Source of the DNA: Monodelphis domestica
Taxonomy: Eukaryota; Chordata; Mammalia; Didelphimorphia; Didelphidae
DNA: 64,000 nucleotides
Direction of reading: 5' to 3'
Assembly (NCBI RefSeq): GCF_027887165.1
Contig: NC_077229.1
Location: 366,961,001 to 367,025,000, forward strand
The notes beneath the pieces are model-generated. The model did not search any database, had not been told where the DNA came from, and saw nothing but the letters and a program-made list of their open reading frames with translations. The translations under genes were made by a program, and so were the position numbers. Every line of letters begins with the position of its first letter. Position 1 is the stretch's first letter. Below, piece after piece: positions 57,261-64,000 of this stretch.

Positions 57261-59688
57261 TTCTCTCTTGTAAACAACCTATCTGATCTGTACAAGTCTT
57301 GAAAGCTTAGAGCTAATAGAATCCTAGAAGGATATTATTTACTTGAAGATTTATTAATCAAAAAAATTTCTCTCAGTTTCAATGTAGTTGCCTTTTTATT
57401 GTTGTTCATAAGATAAGATCCCCCAAACTGAAATTAATTAAAAGAAATAAATGTATCCTAATCATTTGGCAGAAGAGAGCAAGTTGGAAAGGATTGACTT
57501 TCTGTCTCTAGGTTCAAGAAGATTTACATTATTTCGGATTTTGAAAAGATTATCCACATATGATAAACCATTCTAGTATCTCTGCCATGAAAATCTCAAA
57601 TAGGGTCACAAAGTCAGTCATAGCTGAAACATTCCTAAACAACAATCCACACAGAAATCATATGTATTTCAATTAAGCAATTTTGTTTAGAGGGCAAGAC
57701 CAGGGCTAGATTGAGTAATATACATATGAGTAACTGTTGCCTCAAACTCAAGGGAACCCAAAATAAAAACTTGGGTGGAGTCCTTCACAAGTCATGAATA
57801 TGGGAACCCTGAAACCAGAATGTTTTGGATATATCCAAGCCACAGGGGAACCTAAAATAACTTGTAGCCATCTCCTGAATTCTTGAGAGATTAAATGGCT
57901 TTCATGGCATTCTGGATAACCTTCAATCACTTAAGACTTGATTTTAAAAATATAATAATTTTTCCCAAACAACATAATAAATGTTTTTTTTTCCTATGAT
58001 ATGAACCTAACCATAAGAATCCATTGATATATCTTTCTATTTTATATAACACATGGGCTAAAGCATTGTGTGAATATTTTGAATGAACACAGTTGCTGAG
58101 CTAGTTTCCAGATGAATAATTCAATTATAGAGAAATTGAGGTAGAGATATCTATTTCTCTGTCTCTGTCTTTCTGTGACTGTCTCCAACTCTCTCTCTCT
58201 ATCTCCAGGATTTGGGAACTCCTCATCTAACCATCTGATTCTACAAGTAGGTTTTTCAGGCTTTAGAATTTTAAGCTCTTCCTCATTTATCTTTTCTGTC
58301 ACTTTAATAATATTTATTTGCTTTGCTACTATACTCTGACTTTCATTGTCAAGGAGTTTCCTACTTTTTCTTGGAATTTAAACCTTCTCTGGTTTATACA
58401 AAGTTCAGCTACCTCAGAATTTGTAATGTTCATATTTTTGGAATTTCCCCTTTGACATTTTATTTCTAGCCAAACTCCAACTGCCCCTTTTACAATAAGC
58501 CTTTCTCTTCCTGGTTCTGTGAAGGAGCACAAAATGACCAGAGATATGAATCCCATTGATTTTGCTACTCCTGTGAAGCATTGTCTCAAAGTTATATGAG
58601 GTGCTTACCCTTTAGGCCTGAAACTTAGGCCAAAGTGCTGCATAGCTCGGAAAGCCTTCAGCTTTACCTCTTCATAATACTTACAAGATTAATTTATGAG
58701 AGATTTCTAAACTGTGAAGATTTGCACATAGATGTGTTATTCTTAATAACTTTGATGTTTCTTCCTAGAATTTTGCATGAAGTGAGACATTTCAATATCT
58801 AAGAACAGAGAGTTTCTTTCTCCTTAATTCCACAAATAGATCATGCTCACTGCTTGAATTGGGTCAATTAATAAGTACATTATTTTTTCTTTATGGAAAA
58901 AATCTTCTTAGTATTCAGGATCAGGAAGCAATATGAAAATGTGTGTTTATTAGAAAATATTGTTTTCATTTCAGCTTGTATTTTAAATGAGAAAATTACT
59001 GTGCCCTAAAATATAATTTACCATCTGCTTCAATTTAAGCACATAGTCAATGTGAAAAATTTTGAAAATAATCCCATTGTTGTGCACTAGGTAATAATTT
59101 TAAAGACTGAAAAAATGAATCAAGAACCTATGTTTTCTCAATGAGCTGAATCCTTTCAATAGAATTGTCATTCTTAAGGATAAAGTGTATTTGTATACAT
59201 GTTGATGAAACAATTTTCCTTTCTGTTTGTTTCTCAAACAGTCCTGGTAATCATCAGTAATAATGGTAACTCAAAGAGTTTATTTTCTATGATTATCCAA
59301 GATATAGTTATGGTTTCTTCCAGTTTAGTACAAACCACAATAAACTTCATTATCAAATCATTTACTGAATAGAGTTTTGAATAGTTCGTGTTTTGTTTCT
59401 CATGGTCAAGGAGATTTTTGTTCCTTAATCATCCTTTACTGATTATGGAGGAACATGAAGAATGCAGAAAGTAGACATGGTAGTAATTGTAATGCAGAAA
59501 GGTGGTAAAAGAGTCTTCCTAGTTGCCTCTCCTTTACACATTTCAAGATCTTTCAATATCAAAGTTGTATTGCAACACCCCCCCATTATGTGTTTATATG
59601 TATCAGGATACATATACACAGTGCTTCATCTATATCTATATCTATACTTTTATCAGTAGCTGTCAAATATTAGGACAATGTTTGTGGT
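57261..59688. other. Mostly unique sequence, two unexplained minus-strand frames
   Basis: Minus-strand frames at 58589-58329 (86 codons) and 58302-58042 (86 codons) are close together. They read like ordinary protein in parts (EELKILKPEKPTCRIRWLDEE), yet I recognise no family and they are in different frames. A CT-rich tract interrupts the second at 58155-58205. They may be a decayed retrogene or chance. The remainder shows no callable repeats. Confidence 0.35.
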
Positions 59689-59925
59689 GGTCAGTTGTTT
59701 TCATTTTGTCTGATTCTTTGTGATCCTATTTGCAGTTTTCTTGGCAAAGATACTGGAGAATTTTACCATTTCCTTCTCCTATTCATTTTCAGATGAAGAA
59801 ATGGAGACAACAGAGTTAAGTAACTTGCCTAGAATCTCAAAGAGAGTAAGTATCTGAGGCCAAAATGAATTCAGGAAGCAGAATCTTCTTGATTCTAGGC
59901 CCAGTACTTTATACGTTGTCACACA
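59689..59925 (-). mobile_element. SINE with RTE-type tail
   Basis: Antisense, complete: 'ttgtctgattctttgtgatc', 'cttggcaaagatactggaga', 'accatttccttctcctattc', 'agttaagtaacttgcctaga', 'gattctaggcccagtacttt'. It runs into an (AC)n at 59920-59941. Confidence 0.85.
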
Positions 59926-59977
59926 CACACACACATACACACATTCAATGGACCCTTATTACCATCTGTCTTTTCTC

Positions 59978-60052
59978 TATTTTAATATTTAATTAAATAT
60001 TAATTTAATTTAATTTAATTTAAAATTAAATTTAATTAAAATTTTAATATTT
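59978..60052. repeat. Pure A/T inverted-repeat tract
   Basis: About 75 bp contain only A and T, built from ATTTAA/TTAAAT units. The left part (aatttaatttaattt) and the right part (aaattaaatttaatt) are near reverse complements, so the tract can form a hairpin. Confidence 0.9.
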
Positions 60053-60093
60053 CCATTATTACCTTCTATTTTCCACTCTGTTCCTTCAAAAAC

Positions 60094-60187
60094 TTTCAAA
60101 GTGCAATAAGACTTAGACATGTGGGATTCTATGTCATCTGCCCATAATCTGAACAAAGAAAGGGCTGATCCCTTGGCAGCAGGGACA
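60094..60187 (+). repeat. Direct repeat, copy A
   Basis: 'tttcaaagtgcaataa', 'ttagacatgtgggatt' and 'aaagggctgatccc' recur in the same order at 60525-60618. A frame at 60119-60325 crosses it and lacks a known domain. Confidence 0.85.
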
Positions 60188-60524
60188 GGGTCTTGGGCCT
60201 GTTGCCTCAACAGGAGTTTTTCGGTGTCCACATCTGCTATGGCTAAGGAACAGCTTCACAGCCCAGATTGTTGTGGAGGTGGCCTCCTAGTGAATTTGAA
60301 TAAGACCTTTGTTTGGCAGAAATAAAAAAGAAAAAGAAGAGAAGGAGGACATTGGGAATCTCCAACAACAGTGTAAAATAGATCCACTTTAGCATATATA
60401 GGGTGTTTAGAGGCTCTATGAAACATTATTGCTGGCCATCTGCTAGAACACTGCTAGAGAAAAAAAAATGAAGAAAACTGTGGCTGTGAGTAGATTCCCT
60501 TTATGCATTTCTTAACATTTATCC

Positions 60525-60618
60525 TTTCAAAGTGCAATAAAAAAAAACAATTTAGACATGTAGGATTTTTTGTCTAACTGCTCACAGTTTGAGCAAAGGG
60601 CTGATCCCTAGGGCAGGA
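60525..60618 (+). repeat. Direct repeat, copy B
   Basis: Second copy, 431 bp downstream of the first, diverged and with an A-rich insertion after 'tttcaaagtgcaataa'. The source element is unknown. Confidence 0.85.
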
Positions 60619-60659
60619 CTATGCAATCAACACTACATCAGCAACATTTCATTTCAATG

Positions 60660-61345
60660 AATCAATTAAATTCCACAAACTATATACCAAGCATTATCAT
60701 TAACAATAAAGATACAAAACAATAGAGTATGTACCTTAATGGAGTCACATTCTCTTCAGAAATGAAATATATAGACAGATAAAATGAATATAAGGAATAA
60801 GGAAAAGACTAGGTATGATTGGTAATGGACCTCTTATTTCATTTCTATATGGAACCCTCAGATGAGGAAACTGAGTCTACCACCATAGGTTGGCATATTG
60901 TCTGCATTCTATAATCTTTGAAATTACCCTAACGCAATATCATGTTAAGTAATTTGCCGAGGGTCACATAGTATACGTTAGAGGAAGAACATAAAATGGC
61001 TACAAAAATACATCAAGTGAGTTTTGTTAGGAAGAAGAGGAGAGTTTCTTACAGGAAATGCATTTCAGTTGAGTTGTGAAGGGAGCTATTAATTCTATGA
61101 AGAAGAAGCCATAGATAGGGAGAGCATTTCAAGCATAAGGGATAACCCATAAAAAAGAGTGGAGTGGGTAGTTAGAATGTCATGTACAGAGAATAAGTAA
61201 ACTAGAACTTAGAAGGGAAATAAATTAAAGTCAGTCTGGGAAGGCAGTATGGAAATAAAATACCCCAATTTTTAAGTATCAGGTTTTTTTTTTCTTTTAC
61301 CTTAGAGACAATCTAGAATCATTAAAACTTTCTAAGCCCAGGAAG
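60660..61345 (+). mobile_element. Medium-length interspersed repeat
   Basis: Begins 'ccacaaactatataccaagc', contains 'tttgttaggaagaagaggag' and 'gggagagcatttcaagcata', and ends near 'ttctaagcccaggaagaagt'. A SINE-like antisense piece ('gatgaggaaactgagtctac', 'gagggtcacatagtatacg') sits within it at 60858-60985. Same family as the copy at 31.59-32.96 kb. Confidence 0.5.
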
Positions 61346-61373
61346 AAGTAAAATGACTTAGAGTATGAAGTTA

Positions 61374-62690
61374 TTAGCTAGAAAGTGAATGAATTGGAGA
61401 AAACAAAGACTTGCTGGTATTGACTAAGAGAGAGACCTCTCCCCTCCCTTGATTGTTACATGACCACCTAATTCCTTTTCCTTTGTAGAAGTGGACAAAG
61501 GAGACATCTTTGATCGCCTGGGAGATAACCTCCTCTTGCCACATAACTTGGAAGATTTCAGTCATCTTTTACATGAACAATGGACACCCTGAGTTGTAAA
61601 TCTGGTGGCATGGCACCAATACCAGCTTCTTTGCCACATAAATGGAACCTGGTGGCATTCAAAAACCTCTTCTTTAGTTGTGAGTTCAGCTAGAGAGAGA
61701 CTGGCTTTAACTTGAAAGAAGCACTCAATGACTGTAGCATTGGTTGGTGAGTCTGCTGAGAACTCTGTGGAAGTGTTCATCCTATCCCATTTCACCAGTA
61801 TTATGTCTTTATCATCGATCAGTTTGGTATCATCAATCATTGCTGAGTAGCTGAGATGTGTCATAGGCCTTTGTGTCATAAATAGCCTTAAGGTCATCAT
61901 AGAAGTGCTTTGTGTTGAATTTCATCTACATTTCTACTGAACCAAGTATCCAGAATCTCTTTAAGCTTCACTTTCACTTTATTTTTAATTGATTGAAATG
62001 CTGCTTTCTAAAAGACATATAAACTATCTTGCCTGTAAACCTAGTGTTCCCATTTTTCATTTAGTGGTTTCTGAACTTCCCCATCATTTTCAGCAAATCA
62101 ATCCTGATGCTTTGGCCCAGATGAGTAAGATGTGGTGCTATACAGAAAATCTCTAAAAGCTGTCCAATTCTTTTGTTTACCACTATTCCCTACCTAATGT
62201 TGACTCAGTTTTCTCTTCACCTCATCAACAAATTTCAGTCATAGAGAAGTGCACTAATGTGTTGACATTGTCTTCTGGGAGTCATCTTGCCTTGGGATCA
62301 CCACTTTTGTTGAACATGAATGTTTAGCTTGGAAAGAATAAGTCTATAATCAGTCTAGAACTCTTTGTCACACATTGCCTTACTCGTTTTAATTTACTGC
62401 CTGACTCTTCTCATAGGGACATTGTCTGTAAAAGGTTAATGTTTGCTTTGAGGATGCATCCATGAAGTTTCATGGCATTTAGGCAAACAAAAGACAGTGT
62501 TTGTGATGAGCTGATGAGACACATAAGGCTTCAGCAGTAAGTGAATATTCATTTTTCTGTTTCTGAAATGATGTCTCCCAAAGACTCTTGCCCTGCCTGA
62601 AAGTCTCTTTATAGGTGATAAGGTCTTGAACTTGAATGACAGCATGATTGAACAGAAATGGAATAACGAGGAAGAAGAATTCATAAAATG
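61374..62690 (-). pseudogene. RTE/jockey-like LINE, endonuclease to RT
   Basis: Three minus-strand blocks follow the order of a non-LTR retrotransposon ORF. 62684-62436 contains LITNTVFCLP and SWMHPQSKH, typical of the apurinic-like endonuclease (usual form ITNTxFxxP...TWxHPRSKH). 61900-61562 contains the linker with DDKDIILVKWDRMN and SLAELTTKEEVFE. 61565-61374 contains IFQVMWQEEVISQAIKDVSFVHFYKGKG, the start of the RT domain (usual form ...PxxFKDAxIVHLYKxKGxR; quoted in overlapping part). Stops and frameshifts separate them. The catalytic ADD box lies beyond the truncation. The clade cannot be fixed by eye. Confidence 0.8.
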
Positions 62691-62879
62691 TGACAGCTAA
62701 CTGAATGTGAGATGGTGATTGAGAGGAAAGAGTTAAGGATGATTCCCAGGTTACAGAAATTTGAAGCAGCACAAGTAATATGATATCCCTTGTCAGAGCA
62801 GAGGCAGAACTAACTCATCCAAACCCCATCTAACAAAAAAGTTAGAAAAATGGATTTCAAGAAATTTGTTACTGTTAAT
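62691..62879. other. No recognisable feature
   Basis: A short interval between the LINE fragment and the next repeat. 'gattgagaggaaagagttaa' could be a scrap of the medium-length repeat. Confidence 0.35.
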
Positions 62880-63288
62880 ATTTGTGAATTTTAGATTTAC
62901 TCCACCCCTCTTAGTCTTTAGAATTTTAGCAACCAGGAAGGTATACAACCCCACTTAAGGATTAACTGTGGGGGAGGAAGGTCTATGATCTGTGTGTGCT
63001 GGCAAGTGACAAATCAGAAACAACTGACTGAATCCCTGGGTTGTCCAAAGCCAAGTTTAAGCCAACATTGGTACATGTAAGACAATAGAAATGATGTAAA
63101 GAAAGACTTGGCTGTGGAACTCAACCATGGAGGTGCTTGAGCATGACATCTCAGACTGCTTCCCTTAGATGATCATGTGGTGAGTGATAAGGCTGATTTC
63201 ACCCCTTTTCTTGGCTTTTCTGGAGGCATAAACCTCTGGAAAGTCCCATCTCTTGGGACTTCCTTTCCCTTGGCTCATTCATTGCCAA
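62880..63288 (+). mobile_element. Unclassified retroelement segment, LTR-like
   Basis: Wording such as 'tactccacccctcttagtct', 'gtgtgctggcaagtgacaaa', 'acatgtaagacaatagaaat' and 'cttggctcattcattgccaa' I recognise as repetitive in marsupials. GC is above the flanks. No termini or coding motifs were established. Confidence 0.4.
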
Positions 63289-64000
63289 ACAAACTGTCCA
63301 AAAATTACAAAGACCTGGAAAAAATAATAAAATGTATCTAAAATGACAAAATGTAAAGAATATGAAGGAAATCAATGAAAAAATGTGAATAAAAGTAGTC
63401 TAAACAGTGTAAAGATTAAAATTTAGGAAACTGAGGCAGGTAGAAATGAGTTTCTCTCTGCAAGGAGTATTATATTTTTATGAGGTTTATTAAAGATTAA
63501 GGATTAAAGAAAATACAGGATAAGAAAACACATGTCTACGCCACAGAGAGGCCTAGACACAACCTCACCTACATTATGAAAAGAGCCACCTCTGCTCCAA
63601 AAGGGAAGTCAAGTCCAAAAAGACCCCTCAGTAGGCGGAGAACTCCTTTAAATAATCATTTGTGTTCTCGTCCAGGGGAGAATTCAGTGTGATTACAAAG
63701 CACTCTGGGGAAGTGGAGCAAAGGATTCTGGGGATTGGAGTCCTGAATTCGAGTCTATTTTGACAGCAGTAAGCAGATATCAAACTACATTACAAAGCAG
63801 TAATCATCAAAACAGTCTGGTAGTGGCTACAAAATAATGGTGGCTTAGTAGAAGAGATTAGGTACAAAATACTTAGTAATAAATGACCATAGTAATTTAG
63901 TGTTTGAAAGATCAAAAGATCTAGGCTTTTGGGCAAGAACTCATAATTTGATAAAACTTCTTAGAAAAATGATACGGCAGAGATAGCAGGTAGACCAACA
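63289..64000 (+). pseudogene. L1 ORF2 fragment split by an LTR
   Basis: Left part 63289-63407: 'aattacaaagacctggaaaa' and 'gaatatgaaggaaatcaatg'. Right part 63766-64000: 'aaactacattacaaagcagt', 'aatcatcaaaacagtctggt' and 'gataaaacttcttagaaaaa'. Together they give consecutive L1 ORF2 sequence. It continues past the window edge. Confidence 0.8.
63408..63765 (-). mobile_element. Solo LTR inserted in L1
   Basis: On the minus strand it starts TGTCAAAATAG and ends '...atctttaca'. The poly(A) region 'tctttaataaacctcataaa' is shared with the LTR at 20.5 kb, which lacks the roughly 25-bp segment found here near the 3' end. The 4-bp flanks 'acag' (63404-63407) and 'gcag' (63766-63769) fit a target duplication. 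Flanking L1 reads continuously across it. Confidence 0.75.

Overview
This window looks like nuclear DNA from a marsupial, and it reads as a gene desert or a large intron. The evidence is its repeats. It carries many copies of a tRNA-related SINE with the typical 'tttgaacccaggacctcc ... gggttaagtgacttgcccagggtcacacagctagg' type of core (quoted here as separate short motifs). It also carries the second common marsupial SINE with an RTE-type tail, marsupial-type L1 3' ends, old L2, L3/CR1 and MIR copies, and several LTRs. The sequence is AT-rich and CpG-poor. No intact host protein gene, tRNA, rRNA or CRISPR array can be supported, and almost every long open frame is a shadow of a repeat. The species cannot be fixed from the sequence alone. 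Repeat family names come from recognition by eye, not from a library search.

Layout. 1.3-4.1 kb: RTE-type LINE tail, MIR, and a broken + strand L1 (ORF1 end, endonuclease and reverse transcriptase) split by a SINE. 4.1-8.4 kb: mostly unique, with a GATA-site inverted repeat near 4.83 kb and an old medium-length repeat at 6.65-7.33 kb. 8.4-11.34 kb: a - strand L1 interrupted by a SINE and by a 430-bp hexanucleotide array with higher-order structure. 14.2-16.1 kb: a + strand L1 holding a near-perfect 26-bp palindrome. 16.28-16.99 kb: a GC-rich block resembling a processed pseudogene. 17.6-33 kb: L1, L2 and CR1 remnants, LTR fragments and simple repeats. 33.2-35.7 kb: nested inverted SINEs, a ~0.93-kb LTR with a triplicated 70-bp U3 unit, and a second inverted SINE pair. 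38-45.6 kb: L2, L1 and SINE remnants.

The most notable structure is at 45.7-51.7 kb: a - strand endogenous retrovirus of about 6 kb inserted into a SINE whose two halves survive on either side. It has a 3' LTR, a polypurine tract, a protease remnant with the DTGA active-site motif, and long gag blocks with a capsid-like segment and a degraded zinc knuckle. It has no visible reverse transcriptase, integrase or env, and no 5' LTR. It therefore looks like a non-autonomous, one-LTR provirus.

51.8-64 kb: L1 3' ends, a hAT-like MITE, a quiet 0.7-kb unique stretch that could hold conserved non-coding sequence, a 431-bp-spaced direct repeat, a - strand RTE/jockey-like LINE fragment with endonuclease and RT motifs, and a solo LTR inserted into a + strand L1 that runs off the right edge. 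The parts do not form a pathway; they record successive insertions, and the nesting gives their relative ages.
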